A stretch of DNA of 64,000 nucleotides from Agromyces ramosus (GCF_030817175.1 NZ_JAUSYY010000001.1:1364001-1428000), one strand, 5' to 3'; positions 39,833-49,717 are shown, counted from the stretch's first letter. Made by a program: numbers and translations. The notes: a model not told the origin generated them from the sequence alone.

Positions 39833-40864
39833 ATGACCCGGCACGACGAACCCGAATCGCCCGCGCACCCCCATGGCGCCGTGCTCGACCTCGGCCCGCT
39901 CGCGCAGCCGGTGCGGCGTTCGCTGAGCGGCGACCACCCTGGTGAGGCCGGCACGATGCTGCCGCCGCTCATCGATCACCACGTGCACCTCATGATCGTG
40001 GGCCGCGAGGCGATGCACGACACCGCGCTTGCGGGGGTCGTCGACCTCGGCGGGCCGCTCGACGCGATCGCGGCGCACGCAGGGCACGACGGACTGCCCG
40101 CGGTCGCGTTCGCCGGCAGCTTCCTCACCGCGCGAGGCGGCTACCCCGTCGGCCGGCCGTGGGCGGCCGAGGGCAGCGCCCGCGAGATCGACGCCGACAC
40201 GGGCGACGGGCGCGGGGCGCTGCCGAGCGCCGCCGAGACGGCCGTTGCCGAGCAGCATGCGTTCGGGGCATCCGTCATCAAGGTGGCACTGAATTCCGTG
40301 GCCGGACCGGTCTTCGACCGCGCGACCCTCGACACGATCGTCGCAGCAGCCCACGAGCGGGGGCTGCCGGTCGTCGCCCACGTCGAGGGCGAGGGGATGT
40401 CGCGGTTCGCGATCGACGCCGGCATCGATGCGCTCGCGCACACGCCGTTCACCGAGCGCCTCGACACGGCCCTCATCGCCAGGGCGGTCGCCGCCGGGCA
40501 GCGTTGGATCTCGACGCTCTTCGTCGCGGGCCACGGCGAGCCGACACCCCAGCAGGAGGTCGCGCTCGACAACCTCACCCGATTCCACGCTGCGGGCGGG
40601 CGCGTGCTCTACGGCACGGACCTCGGCAACGGCGACCAGCCGCTCGGCGTGAACCCCGCCGAACTCGAGCTGCTGGCGCGGGCGGGGCTCGGGGCATCCG
40701 ACCTCGTCTCCTCGATCACCGAGGCGTGGCCCACTGCCGTGGGCACCCGACACGACGGCATCGCGACGTTCGTGCCCGGCCCGCGACCCGTCGCACTCGA
40801 CGAGCTGCCCGCCTGGCTCGCCACCGCCCGCATCGTGCCCGTCGAAGACCTGGAGCAATGGTGA
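39833..40864 (+). CDS. Amidohydrolase-superfamily protein, candidate N-formylkynurenine hydrolase
   Basis: 343 residues from ATG 39833, 3 bp after the kynA stop; its own stop overlaps the kynU start. Metal-dependent amidohydrolase features: H50-x-H52 in LIDHHVHLM, K150 in ASVIKVALNS (possible carboxylated lysine), H183 in PVVAHVEGEG, H203 in ALAHTPF, and D263 in LYGTDLGNG. This is a complete HxH/K/H/H/D set. Between kynA and kynU the pathway needs a formamidase; the usual KynB belongs to another fold (cyclase family) and is not encoded here. By position this protein is the best candidate for that step. An unrelated imidazolonepropionase-like activity cannot be excluded. Confidence 0.75.
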   Translation: MTRHDEPESPAHPHGAVLDLGPLAQPVRRSLSGDHPGEAGTMLPPLIDHHVHLMIVGREAMHDTALAGVVDLGGPLDAIAAHAGHDGLPAVAFAGSFLTARGGYPVGRPWAAEGSAREIDADTGDGRGALPSAAETAVAEQHAFGASVIKVALNSVAGPVFDRATLDTIVAAAHERGLPVVAHVEGEGMSRFAIDAGIDALAHTPFTERLDTALIARAVAAGQRWISTLFVAGHGEPTPQQEVALDNLTRFHAAGGRVLYGTDLGNGDQPLGVNPAELELLARAGLGASDLVSSITEAWPTAVGTRHDGIATFVPGPRPVALDELPAWLATARIVPVEDLEQW

Positions 40865-42120
40865 CCCTCGACCCCCATCACGCCTTCGCCCGCCGCATGG
40901 ACCGCGCCGACGGGCTCGCGCACTACCGCAAGCGCTTCGTCGGAGCCGAGACCGACGTCGTCTACTTCGACGGCAACTCGCTCGGGCGTCCGCCGATGTC
41001 GGCCGTCGAACGCGTCGAGCGGTTCCTCCGCGAGCAGTGGGGCGGGCGGCTCATCCGCGGCTGGGATGAGGCCTGGCTGCAGCTGCCGACCGAGATCGGC
41101 GACCGCATCGGCCGCGCGGTGATCGAGGCGAAGGCCGGGCAGACGATCATCGGCGACTCGACGACCGTCCTGCTCTACAAGCTCGCGCGAGCCGCCGTCG
41201 ACGCGCAACTCGCACGCGACCCCATGCGGCGCGAGATCGTGGTCGACACCGACAACTTCCCGACCGACCGCTACGTGCTCGAGGGCATCGCCCGCGAGCG
41301 GGGCCTGGAGTTGCGCTGGATCAGGGTCGACACGACCTCGGGCGTCACACCGCGCCAGCTCGCCGCCGCCGTCGGCCCCGAGACGGCCCTCGTGGTCGTC
41401 TCGCACGTCGCCTACCGTTCGGCCTACCTCGCGGATGCCCCCGAGCTCACGCGAATCGCCCACGATGCCGGCGCGCTCATCCTCTGGGACCTCTGCCACT
41501 CGGCGGGCTCCGTGCCGGTGCGAGCCGACCACTGGGGTTTCGACCTCGCCGTCGGATGCACCTACAAGTACCTGAACGGCGGCCCGGGCTCCCCCGCGTT
41601 CGCCTACGTTCGCGACGACCTCCAGGCCGTGCTCACCCAGCCGATCCAGGGCTGGTGGGGCACGACCGACATGTTCGCGATGGGCCCGGAGTACGAGCCG
41701 GTCCCAGACATCCGCCGATTCCTCTCGGGCACCGCGCCGATCGTCGGCATGCTCGCGATGGAGGAGACGCTCGCGATGATCGAGGAGGCCGGGATGCCGG
41801 CACTCCGCGCGAAATCGGTCGCGCTCACGGAGTTCGCCATCACGGTCGCGGGCGACTGGCTCGCACCGCTCGGCGTGACGCTCGCGTCACCGGCCGACCC
41901 CGCCGACCGCGGCGGCCACATCACCCTGCACCACGACGCCATGCGGGAGGTCACCGCGCGGCTCTGGCAGCAGGACGTGATTCCCGACTACCGCGATCCG
42001 GGCGGCCTGCGCATCGGCCTCTCGCCGCTCTCGACGAGCTTCGAGGAGGTGCATCGCGGGCTCGCCGCGACGCGCGACACCTTGAAGGAAGTGCTCATGG
42101 AACGGGCGGGGCTCAGCTGA
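40861..42120 (+). CDS. kynU: Kynureninase
   Basis: 419 residues from GTG 40861, overlapping the amidohydrolase stop (GTGA), with GGAG five bases upstream. PLP enzyme that splits kynurenine to anthranilate and alanine. Signatures: YFDGNSLGRPP, GWDEAWLQLP, IIGDSTTVLLYKL, DTDNFPTDRYV, SHVAYRSAYL, WDLCHSAGSVPV, and K236 in VGCTYKYLNGGPGSPAF as the PLP lysine. RIGLSPLSTSFEEV closes the active site. It ends the operon; anthranilate may return to tryptophan or feed other metabolism. Confidence 0.97.
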   Translation: MTLDPHHAFARRMDRADGLAHYRKRFVGAETDVVYFDGNSLGRPPMSAVERVERFLREQWGGRLIRGWDEAWLQLPTEIGDRIGRAVIEAKAGQTIIGDSTTVLLYKLARAAVDAQLARDPMRREIVVDTDNFPTDRYVLEGIARERGLELRWIRVDTTSGVTPRQLAAAVGPETALVVVSHVAYRSAYLADAPELTRIAHDAGALILWDLCHSAGSVPVRADHWGFDLAVGCTYKYLNGGPGSPAFAYVRDDLQAVLTQPIQGWWGTTDMFAMGPEYEPVPDIRRFLSGTAPIVGMLAMEETLAMIEEAGMPALRAKSVALTEFAITVAGDWLAPLGVTLASPADPADRGGHITLHHDAMREVTARLWQQDVIPDYRDPGGLRIGLSPLSTSFEEVHRGLAATRDTLKEVLMERAGLS

Positions 42121-42236
42121 GCCGAGCACTACGCGAACCGGCCGAGACTGTCAATGCTCTCGACCCGGTGCGATCGAGTGATCATGCTGGGCGAACGGGC
42201 GACTGCCGAGCACGTCGGCGGCCGGAAGGGAGCGAC

Positions 42237-42452
42237 ATGCAACGAATCATCCGCATCGCCATGCTCGTCGTGAGCGTCGTCGGGGTCGTCACGACCATCG
42301 TCAAGCGCTTCGGCCCGCGACTGCAGGAGTATGCGACGGCGACCGAGGCGTTCTGGTCGAACCCGAAGGTGGTCAAGGCTCGCGAAAAGGCATGGGAACA
42401 GGCACGACGCGCGCGCGCCGCCCAAACGGCCGCGAAGGCGCGCCAGGCATGA
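42237..42452 (+). CDS. Small single-helix membrane protein
   Basis: 71 residues from ATG 42237, Shine-Dalgarno GGAAGGGAG. One TM helix near the N-terminus (IIRIAMLVVSVVGVVTTIV) then a basic amphipathic helix (EKAWEQARRARAAQTAAKARQ). Overlaps the next gene by ATGA. Unknown function; first of three small genes that look like an envelope or stress group. Confidence 0.65.
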   Translation: MQRIIRIAMLVVSVVGVVTTIVKRFGPRLQEYATATEAFWSNPKVVKAREKAWEQARRARAAQTAAKARQA

Positions 42453-42697
42453 GCGGCACGACGGACGATGCGGCGGTGCCGCCCGAATCGGGCGCGGCGC
42501 GCGATCCGCACACCGCTGCCACTGGCGACCCGATGGACGCGACCGATTCCAGGGATCCGGATGCCCACGGCGGACCGAGCCTCAGCGAGCTCGCCGCCGA
42601 CGCCGCCGGGGCCGTCGGCACGGCCGAAGCGGCCGAACGCACGGGTTCTCACGACGATGAGAACGGCGACGCCGCACCACCCGAGCCCGCGCGATAG
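42449..42697 (+). CDS. Small acidic disordered protein
   Basis: 82 residues, coupled to the preceding gene by ATGA. Composition is Ala, Asp, Gly, Thr and Pro with no hydrophobic core; only a short helix (PSLSELAADAAGAVGTAEAAE) is likely. Function unknown. Coupling is the main support that it is real. Confidence 0.5.
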   Translation: MSGTTDDAAVPPESGAARDPHTAATGDPMDATDSRDPDAHGGPSLSELAADAAGAVGTAEAAERTGSHDDENGDAAPPEPAR

Positions 42698-42793
42698 CAG
42701 CCTCGAGGGGCCACTGGCAAGCCCGGAGGCCGATCGGGCTCCGGCGGGACAGCGAGCGTACGATAGCCACGATCACTGGCGAAGGGAGCACTG

Positions 42794-43222
42794 ATGACCG
42801 ACACCGACCGGAACATCAACGACGCCACGAAGGCCGCGCGGGAGTCCGCCGACCGCGTGTCCGACACCGCGCGCGAAGCGGCGGCAGAGGCGGCCGACAT
42901 CACACGCGACACCGCGAACGACACTGCGGACGCCATCCGCACGGGCGCTGACCGGCTCGCCGACACCGCGGCCGGTGCGACGAACGAGACCTCGGATGCC
43001 GCGGGCGACCTGCTGGGCGAAGTCCGCGGCGCGGCGACCGACGCGGTCGACGCGATCTCGGCGCAGGCCTCGGCCGCCGTCGCGAACGCGAGGGAGATGG
43101 CCGACGAGGGCGTCACCTACGTGAAGGCCCGCTACCGCGAGAACCCCGGCCTCGTCATCGCCGTCGGTGCCGCGGCACTCATCGGGATCGGCATGGTGAT
43201 CAAGGCGATCTCGCGCCGTTGA
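42794..43222 (+). CDS. LEA/DUF883-like amphipathic helical protein with C-terminal membrane helix
   Basis: 142 residues from ATG 42794, Shine-Dalgarno GAAGGGAG. Residues 1-100 are 11-residue-type amphipathic repeats ([40 protein letters not shown]) like LEA or apolipoprotein helices. The end ([25 protein letters not shown], positions near 43120-43195) matches the membrane-tethering end of DUF883/ElaB-like proteins. Probably lies along the membrane; a protective or ribosome-tethering role is speculative. Confidence 0.72.
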   Translation: MTDTDRNINDATKAARESADRVSDTAREAAAEAADITRDTANDTADAIRTGADRLADTAAGATNETSDAAGDLLGEVRGAATDAVDAISAQASAAVANAREMADEGVTYVKARYRENPGLVIAVGAAALIGIGMVIKAISRR

Positions 43223-43238
43223 CTCGCAGGTGAAGTTC

Positions 43239-43271
43239 AGTGCGGCGGTGCACCCGGTGCACCGCCGCACT
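43239..43271 (+). terminator. Hairpin before purS
   Basis: A perfect 15-bp stem (AGTGCGGCGGTGCAC, 43239-43253, with 43257-43271) and a 3-nt loop, 17 bp past the stop of the preceding gene. No U-tract. Confidence 0.65.
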
Positions 43272-43328
43272 CATGTGTGCGCGCATCGCGCCCGCCGTCG
43301 GGCGGCCCGAACGACGCTGCCACGCCCG

Positions 43329-43374
43329 ATAGAATCGACGCATCCACACTTTCGACACCGGACGGAGAACCGCG
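43329..43374 (+). promoter_or_regulatory. Promoter of purSQ
   Basis: TAGAAT (43329-43334) is a good -10 box; leader about 35 nt with GGACGGAG (43360-43367) as ribosome site before GTG 43375. Confidence 0.5.
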
Positions 43375-43707
43375 GTGCCCACCATCGTCGTCGACGTGAT
43401 GCCCAAAGCCGAACTGCTCGATCCCCAGGGCAAGGCCCTGGCCGGTGCCCTCGCCCGCACCGGCCGCGCCGGGTTCAGCGGCGTGCGCATCGGCAAGCGA
43501 TTCGAACTGACCGTCGACGGCCCCGTCGACGACACCCTCAAGGCCAGCGTCAAGGAGATCGCCGAGGAGATCCTCTCCAACTCGGTCATCGAAGATGTCG
43601 TGGGCATCCACTACGAGGTCACGAACGCGGAGCTCGCCGAAGAGGCATCCGATGCGGCGACCGTGACCGACGACGGCTTCGGCGCACCGGCCGGCGAGAC
43701 GCACTGA
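43375..43707 (+). CDS. purS: Phosphoribosylformylglycinamidine synthase subunit PurS
   Basis: 110 residues from GTG 43375. PurS bridges PurQ and small PurL and helps channel ammonia. Core: [58 protein letters not shown]. The family is usually near 80 residues; the last 25-30 ([20 protein letters not shown]...) are an acidic extension. purQ follows after 17 bp. purL is about 10 kb away. Confidence 0.95.
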   Translation: MPTIVVDVMPKAELLDPQGKALAGALARTGRAGFSGVRIGKRFELTVDGPVDDTLKASVKEIAEEILSNSVIEDVVGIHYEVTNAELAEEASDAATVTDDGFGAPAGETH

Positions 43708-43724
43708 GGGTCGGGAGCGAACAC

Positions 43725-44423
43725 ATGCGCATCGGCGTCATCACCTTTCCCGGCTCGCTCGACGACCGCGACGCCCAGCGGGCCGTGCGCATCGCCGGCG
43801 GCGAACCGGTCGCACTCTGGCACGGCTCGCACGACCTCGAGGGCGTCGACGCGCTGATCCTGCCTGGCGGCTTCAGCTACGGCGACTACCTGCGCTGCGG
43901 CGCCATCGCGTCGCTCAGCCCCATCATGAGCGAGGTCGCGGATGCCGCGAACCGGGGCATGCCCGTGCTCGGCATCTGCAACGGCTTCCAGATGCTCACC
44001 GAGGCGGGCCTGCTCGAGGGCGGACTCATCCGCAACGATCACGGATCGTTCATCTGCCGCGACCAGGTGCTTCGCGTCGAGAACACGTCGACCGATTGGA
44101 CGGGCGAGTTCTCCGCGGGCGACGAGATCACCATCCCGCTCAAGAACGGCGAGGGCGGTTTCATCGCCTCCGACGAGACGCTCGACCGGCTCGAGGGCGA
44201 GGGTCGCGTGGTGTTCCGCTACGTCGACGTGAACCCCAACGGGTCGCTCCGCGACATCGCGGGCATCTCGAACGCGCGCGGCAACGTGGTCGGCCTCATG
44301 CCGCACCCCGAGCACGCGGTCGAGCCGGGCTTCGGCCCCGACACGGCGGTCGCCATGCGCTCGGGCGTCGACGGGCTCGGCTTCTTCACGTCGGTCATTC
44401 GCCGGGCGCTCGTCGAGGCGTAG
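43725..44423 (+). CDS. purQ: Phosphoribosylformylglycinamidine synthase subunit PurQ
   Basis: 232 residues from ATG 43725, GGGAGCG as ribosome site. Class I glutaminase that supplies ammonia to PurL. Nucleophile Cys in [14 protein letters not shown], catalytic His/Glu in [27 protein letters not shown] is also conserved. Full length; a strong terminator follows directly. Confidence 0.97.
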   Translation: MRIGVITFPGSLDDRDAQRAVRIAGGEPVALWHGSHDLEGVDALILPGGFSYGDYLRCGAIASLSPIMSEVADAANRGMPVLGICNGFQMLTEAGLLEGGLIRNDHGSFICRDQVLRVENTSTDWTGEFSAGDEITIPLKNGEGGFIASDETLDRLEGEGRVVFRYVDVNPNGSLRDIAGISNARGNVVGLMPHPEHAVEPGFGPDTAVAMRSGVDGLGFFTSVIRRALVEA

Positions 44424-44446
44424 CCGCACCCTGCCGTCTTCGAAGC

Positions 44447-44482
44447 AGGAACGAGCGACCGAAACCGGTCGCTCGTTCCTGT
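44447..44482 (+). terminator. Strong terminator after purQ
   Basis: CAGGAACGAGCGACCG (44447-44462) pairs perfectly with 44467-44482 over AAAC, followed by TTGT. The best intrinsic terminator of the window. Confidence 0.85.
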
Positions 44483-44510
44483 TGTCGGTGCGGGTGACGG
44501 GCCGCTGTCG

Positions 44511-47500
44511 CTACCCGAGCGCGAAGGCCTGGACCTCGGCGAGCTGCAGTCGGTAGAACCCGATGCGGCCCTCCTCCGCCGTCGGCCGGCCGAGCTCGGC
44601 GACCTGCACGCGCAGGTACCGCGCCGGCGTCGTGTCGAACGTGTAGGTCTGCGGGCGAGGTCCCGGGTCGGGCTGACCGGTCACCTGGCGCACCGTCGTC
44701 CACGTCGTGCCGTCGTCACTCACCTGCACGGCGAACGCCTTCGGGAAGTGGGCGCCGTCGGTGCCGTCGCCGGCCGTGTCGTCGGCGGTCGCGGTCCTCG
44801 GATAGATCACGACCGTGTTCAGCGGCTTCGAGGCGCCGAGATCGAACGCGACCCACTGGTCGGCGCCGGTCTGCGATCGGTCGGGCGGGTTCGACGTGTA
44901 GCCCTTCGCTCCTCCGGCGAGGCTCTCGCGCTTGCCGTCGACCAGGTTGGCGGTGCCCCAGCCGGGCGCGGCCTGCAGGCTCGTCCGCGCCGTCGCGGCC
45001 GACCCGGCGAGCAGGTTCTGCGCCGCGTCGAGTCCCGTCGCGACGGGGAGGATCCACACGTCGGCGATCGACGGGTCGTACCCGCCGTCGACGTCCTGGA
45101 ATCGGAGTCGCACCGTGCCGTCGGCCGTGATCGCCGCGTCGTCGACCAGGAACTGGTACGTCATCGTGCCGGTGCCGCCTGCCGTGCGCGTGTAGCGCTG
45201 CTCGAGCACCGTGACGCCGTCGGCCGAGACGTCGTAGGTCTTCGCCCGCGCCCCGTCGAACGTCTCGACCGCGCGCACCACGAACGGCTCGCCGGAGGGA
45301 ACGGCGACGTCGAACTCGAACCAGCCGCCCGGGAAGGACGTGTGGGTGTACCGCCGGGTGAGCCCGGCCTCGGCCGAGGTGCCCGAGTGCTCGGATGCCG
45401 TCAGCCGGTGCGACCGCTCCGAGGCGGCGAGCCCCAGGTCGACGTGATCGACGACGACCGCCGGAGCACTCGAGAGGCCGACCGAGAGCGAGGCTTCGCC
45501 GCGTTCCTCGTCGGCGGAGCCGACCGCGGCCGTGAGGCTGACGTCGCCGGCGGTGACGGTGTAGGGAACCGTGACCTCGACGGTCGGCCGACCGGATGCC
45601 CCGGCGGCGAGCGTGAACGGAACCTCCGCCTGCTCCCATCCGTCGGGCCCGGTCACCTGCACCGCGCCCGAACGCTCGTCGTCAGTGCGGTTGACGAGGT
45701 CGACCGCGAGCACGACGACATCGCCGGGGTGCGCCGCGGCCGGCTCGATCGACACGGACTGCACCGCCACAGGCGCGGACACCGCGAGCTCGGCACTCAG
45801 CGGAAGGGTGACCTCCGTGCCGCCGTAGCGGTAGGTGAGCGACCCGGTGAGATCGTATCGGCCGGGCTCCGCGTCCGCGGGGACTGCGACATCGAAGGCG
45901 AACTCGGTCGTCGAGCCGGGCGTGAACGCCGCCTTCCCCTGCCGCGGAAGGGCGGTGACCGTCCACCCGTCGCTGGAGCTCACCTCGGCCTCGACCTTGC
46001 TCAGCTTCTTCTCGCCGCTGACCACGAGGACGACGGCCACGCGGGCCACGTCGCCCGGGAAGACGGCATCGGTCGGTGTCGCGAGCGACGCCGCGGCGCC
46101 GACGAGCGTCGCCGACACCACCGAGAGATTCGCAGCGGCGGGCTCGAGGATCGCGCGAAGCACGTCGGCGGTCGCTCCCGCGAGCACCCCGCGCTCGACC
46201 TCACGGTCCAGCCAGGCGGTGATCGACTGGATCGTGCTCAGGGCCTGGTGTGCGGCACCCGCCGTTCGCAGGTCGCGGTCGCGACCGCCCTTGTCGTCGG
46301 TGAACGCGTCCCACGTCTTGCCGGCCCGATCGGCGAACTTGCCGGCGAACTCGGTGAGCGCCTCGGACTGCTCGGCGGAGAGGGCTCCGCCGTCCGTCAG
46401 TGCGGCCACCTGGTCGCCGAACGCGGATGCCGCATCGCGTGCGTCTCCGATGCGTCCGAGCGTCTGGTCCTGTGCGAATGCGTACTCGCCCGAGCCCACC
46501 GTGAACACGGCCACGCCATCGGCGAAGCTCGAGAACTCGATGCCCGGCACGGACTCCGCGGGGATGCCGCCCTCGGTGATCCCCCAACGACTCGACGTCG
46601 GAATGCGCACCTCGGCGGTCGTGTTCGGCGGCACCGTCACGTCGAGTCGCATCGCGCCCGAGGCATCCGCTCGCCAGGACGAGGCGACCGTTCCGTAGGG
46701 CGTGTCGAGCGAGAAGTCGACCCAGTCGATGCCCGCGCCGGCCTGCGGTGCGATGAGCGCCTTGCGGTAGCCCGGCTCGAGTGCGGAGACGCCGGCCATG
46801 GTGCGGTACATCCACTCGCCCACTGCGCCGTAGGCGTAGTGGTTGAAGGAGTTCATCTCGACCGGACCGAAGGTGCCGTCGGGCATGATCGAGTTCCAGC
46901 GCTCCCAGATGGTGGTCGCCCCCTTGCCGATCTCGTATCCCCACGACGGGTAGTCGGTGTTCTGCAGCAGGATGTACGCGATATCGGTCCGTCCGATCGC
47001 GGTCAATGCCGGAAGCAGGCCGTCGACGCCGAGGAAGCCCGTCGACAGGTGGTTGCCGCGACGCTCGAGCGTCTCGACGAATTGCGCCGCGACCTGGTCC
47101 TCGAGACCGGCGGGGATGAGGTCGTTCATGATCGTGAGGATGTACGCCGTCTGGGAGTCGCCGCGCACCGTGCCGTCGGCGCCGACGAATGCCGCGCCGA
47201 ACGCCGCCTTGATCGCCTCGTACCGCTCGAAGTACACCTGAGCGTCGTCGTCGCGACCGAGCGCCTGCGCCATCTCCGCGAACTCCCGCGTGCCCTTGGC
47301 GAGGAACGCCGTGTCGATCACCGTCGCCGGGGTGTCGTCATCGAGGTTCAACCAGTCGTTGTAGCCGCCGACGTTGCGGATGTGGCCGGGGGCCGTGGCG
47401 TCGAGGTAGTCGACGTACCGCTTCATCGAGTCGTAGCTGTCGAGCAGCACCTGGGTGTCGCCGTAGGCCTGCCAGATCGAGTACGGCACGTGCACGCCCG

Positions 47501-49700
47501 CGTCGGCCCATCCGGCGCGACCGTACCCGCCGTCGAACCTGCCGGGGATGATGGGTGCGACACCAGGGAACGAGCCGTCGGCACCCTGCGTGTCGCGCAG
47601 GTCCTGCAGCCACTTCGTCAGGAACAACTGCGAGTCCATGTTGACGTTCGCCGTATTGGAGAAGACGTTGATGTCGCCCGTCCAGCCCATGCGCTCGTCA
47701 CGCGCGGGCGTGTCGGTCGGGATGGAGAGGAAGTTGCCGCGCTGGCCCCAGACGATGTTGCTCTGGAGCTGGTTCACGAGTGCCGATGACGTCTCGAGCG
47801 AGGCGGTCGGCGTGTTGTCGGTGCCGACGACGACACCCGTGATCGCTTCGGCCGGCGGGGCCTCGTCGACCCCGGTGATCTCGACGTAGCGGAAGCCGTG
47901 GAAGGTGAACTTCGGCTCCCACGTCGCCGTGCCGTCGGCGCCGAAGGTGTAGTAATCGGTCGCCTTCGCGCTGCGGAAGTTCGCCGTGTACAGCGTGCCG
48001 TCGGGGTTCAGCACCTCCGCGACGCGGATGCGCACGGTGTCGCCGGTCTCCCCGGTGAGCGTGACCCGGGCGTGGCCGACCATGTTCTGTCCGAGGTCGT
48101 AGACGTGTACTCCCGCGGCCGGGCTCGGCAGCACCGTCGCGTCGAGCTCCTCGGTGACGCGCACCGGCGGGTCGATCTGCGGTTGGAGTTTCGCGGTGGC
48201 GGTGGGACGCTCGACGACGTCGGCCCATTCACCGTCGTCGTAGCCGGGCTCCGACCACGCGCCGAGGGCGTCCGCGCGTCGCGCGTCGTACGCCTCGCCG
48301 TCGAGCAGGTCGGCGGACGTGGTCGGCCCGTTCGTGGTGCGCCAGCCGTCGTCGGTCGCGACGACCTGCTCCGTGCCGTCGGTGTACCGGATGCGGAGCT
48401 GCGCGATCAGCGAGGTGTCGCTGCCGTAGATCGAGTCGCCGAACATCGCGACGCGTCCGGCGTACCAACCGTCGGCGATCTCCGCGCCGAGCGCGTTCTC
48501 GCCGTCGGCCACCTGCCCGGTGACGTCGTACGTCTGGTACAGGATGCGCGTGCGGTAGTCGGTCCATCCAGGTGCGAGCTGCTGGTCGCCGACCGGCTCG
48601 CCGTTGAGCTGCAGCTCGTAGAGGCCGCGCGCCGCGGCGTAGATGCGCGCCGACTCGACCTCCCTGTCGACCTCGAACTCGGTGCGGAGCACCGGCACCG
48701 CCGAGCCGAACGCGTACCATGCGTCGGTGTCGCCGGCCACGACGAGGTTGCCGCCCTGCACCGTTCCCGCCGTGAAGGTGCGGTCGCCCGAGGCGAAGGT
48801 CGTGGCGAGCAGCACGTCACCCGACTCAGCCGTCACCTTCACCTCGGAGACGGTGCCCGTCTCGGCGCCGCTCGTGCGGAAGCCGACGAGCCCGGGCGCG
48901 TTATGCGTGGCGACCGTGCGGGTGTCGAGCACCGCGCCGTCGACCCTCGTCACGATCGTCCTGCCGTCGACCGTGATGGAGTACTCGTGCTCGGCCGCGA
49001 AGTCGAATCCCGCGGGGAACGCCGTCGGGGTGAGCACCGAGTAGCCGCCGTTCGTCTTCACGTGCGGGCGCAGCGATCGCTCGCTCTGGCTGAGCTGCCA
49101 CATGTAGGCGTTGCCGCCGTCACGCCCCCGGAAGTACACGCCGAGCGAGCCGGAGATCTTCGAGGCGTCGAAGGTCATCGTGTAATCGGTCCATGCTGTC
49201 GGGATCGACGTGTCGGCGCCGATCCAGTCGGCGCCGTCCCAGTCGTCGACCGAGGCGAGTGCCGTCTCGAAGCTCGCCGGGGCGCTCCAGTCGGACGCCT
49301 GTCCCTCGCCGTCCCACACGCGGACCTGCCAAGCGTAGGCGGTGGCTCCCTCGAGGTCGGGGCCGCCGTAGGGCACCTCGACCGAGGCATCCGACTCGAC
49401 CTTGCCGCTGTCCCAGACGTCGGGGGCGGACAATCCGCCCTCGCTCGTCGCAACGCGCACCTGGTAGGCGCCCTGCACCGTGCCACGGGCGTCGGAGGTG
49501 AGCTGCCAGCTCAGCTTCGGCGTCTCCAGCGGGATGCCGATCGGGTTGACGGCCGAGTTCGTCTCGAGCACGCCGACGCCGACCGGGGCCGATTGAGCCG
49601 CCGCCGCGAGGGCTGGAGCCGGAGGGGTCGAGATGACGGAAGCGAAGACCGTGCCGGCGATGACCACGCCGACCGCTGCACTGCGGAAGTTCGAAAGCAC
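44511..49700 (-). CDS. Giant secreted GH78 alpha-L-rhamnosidase with accessory domains
   Basis: 1729 residues from GTG 49700, which has an ideal Shine-Dalgarno (GAGGAG, 6-nt spacing); the ATG at 49730 is less likely. Signal peptide 1-33. Then an Ig-like N-terminal rhamnosidase domain (about 40-150), a LamG/DUF1080-like beta insert (about 170-290), beta-sandwich domains, and the (alpha/alpha)6 barrel (about 630-990), with general acid Glu near 668 in RDERMGWTGD and a second Glu near 961 in GAVGEWMYRT. A helical linker, two NEW3-type Ig domains (about 1195-1420), a carbohydrate-binding-like module and a C-terminal F5/8 discoidin domain (about 1563-1729) follow. It releases rhamnose from plant polysaccharides or glycosides outside the cell. 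No wall anchor is seen. Confidence 0.93.
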   Translation of the reverse strand: MLSNFRSAAVGVVIAGTVFASVISTPPAPALAAAAQSAPVGVGVLETNSAVNPIGIPLETPKLSWQLTSDARGTVQGAYQVRVATSEGGLSAPDVWDSGKVESDASVEVPYGGPDLEGATAYAWQVRVWDGEGQASDWSAPASFETALASVDDWDGADWIGADTSIPTAWTDYTMTFDASKISGSLGVYFRGRDGGNAYMWQLSQSERSLRPHVKTNGGYSVLTPTAFPAGFDFAAEHEYSITVDGRTIVTRVDGAVLDTRTVATHNAPGLVGFRTSGAETGTVSEVKVTAESGDVLLATTFASGDRTFTAGTVQGGNLVVAGDTDAWYAFGSAVPVLRTEFEVDREVESARIYAAARGLYELQLNGEPVGDQQLAPGWTDYRTRILYQTYDVTGQVADGENALGAEIADGWYAGRVAMFGDSIYGSDTSLIAQLRIRYTDGTEQVVATDDGWRTTNGPTTSADLLDGEAYDARRADALGAWSEPGYDDGEWADVVERPTATAKLQPQIDPPVRVTEELDATVLPSPAAGVHVYDLGQNMVGHARVTLTGETGDTVRIRVAEVLNPDGTLYTANFRSAKATDYYTFGADGTATWEPKFTFHGFRYVEITGVDEAPPAEAITGVVVGTDNTPTASLETSSALVNQLQSNIVWGQRGNFLSIPTDTPARDERMGWTGDINVFSNTANVNMDSQLFLTKWLQDLRDTQGADGSFPGVAPIIPGRFDGGYGRAGWADAGVHVPYSIWQAYGDTQVLLDSYDSMKRYVDYLDATAPGHIRNVGGYNDWLNLDDDTPATVIDTAFLAKGTREFAEMAQALGRDDDAQVYFERYEAIKAAFGAAFVGADGTVRGDSQTAYILTIMNDLIPAGLEDQVAAQFVETLERRGNHLSTGFLGVDGLLPALTAIGRTDIAYILLQNTDYPSWGYEIGKGATTIWERWNSIMPDGTFGPVEMNSFNHYAYGAVGEWMYRTMAGVSALEPGYRKALIAPQAGAGIDWVDFSLDTPYGTVASSWRADASGAMRLDVTVPPNTTAEVRIPTSSRWGITEGGIPAESVPGIEFSSFADGVAVFTVGSGEYAFAQDQTLGRIGDARDAASAFGDQVAALTDGGALSAEQSEALTEFAGKFADRAGKTWDAFTDDKGGRDRDLRTAGAAHQALSTIQSITAWLDREVERGVLAGATADVLRAILEPAAANLSVVSATLVGAAASLATPTDAVFPGDVARVAVVLVVSGEKKLSKVEAEVSSSDGWTVTALPRQGKAAFTPGSTTEFAFDVAVPADAEPGRYDLTGSLTYRYGGTEVTLPLSAELAVSAPVAVQSVSIEPAAAHPGDVVVLAVDLVNRTDDERSGAVQVTGPDGWEQAEVPFTLAAGASGRPTVEVTVPYTVTAGDVSLTAAVGSADEERGEASLSVGLSSAPAVVVDHVDLGLAASERSHRLTASEHSGTSAEAGLTRRYTHTSFPGGWFEFDVAVPSGEPFVVRAVETFDGARAKTYDVSADGVTVLEQRYTRTAGGTGTMTYQFLVDDAAITADGTVRLRFQDVDGGYDPSIADVWILPVATGLDAAQNLLAGSAATARTSLQAAPGWGTANLVDGKRESLAGGAKGYTSNPPDRSQTGADQWVAFDLGASKPLNTVVIYPRTATADDTAGDGTDGAHFPKAFAVQVSDDGTTWTTVRQVTGQPDPGPRPQTYTFDTTPARYLRVQVAELGRPTAEEGRIGFYRLQLAEVQAFALG

Positions 49701-49717
49701 GCGTTTCTCCTCGTTGA

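Noticed and set aside
44748..47789. Plus-strand open frame of about 1000 codons inside the rhamnosidase gene
   Set aside because: Antisense shadow; the minus strand encodes continuous, recognisable domains.
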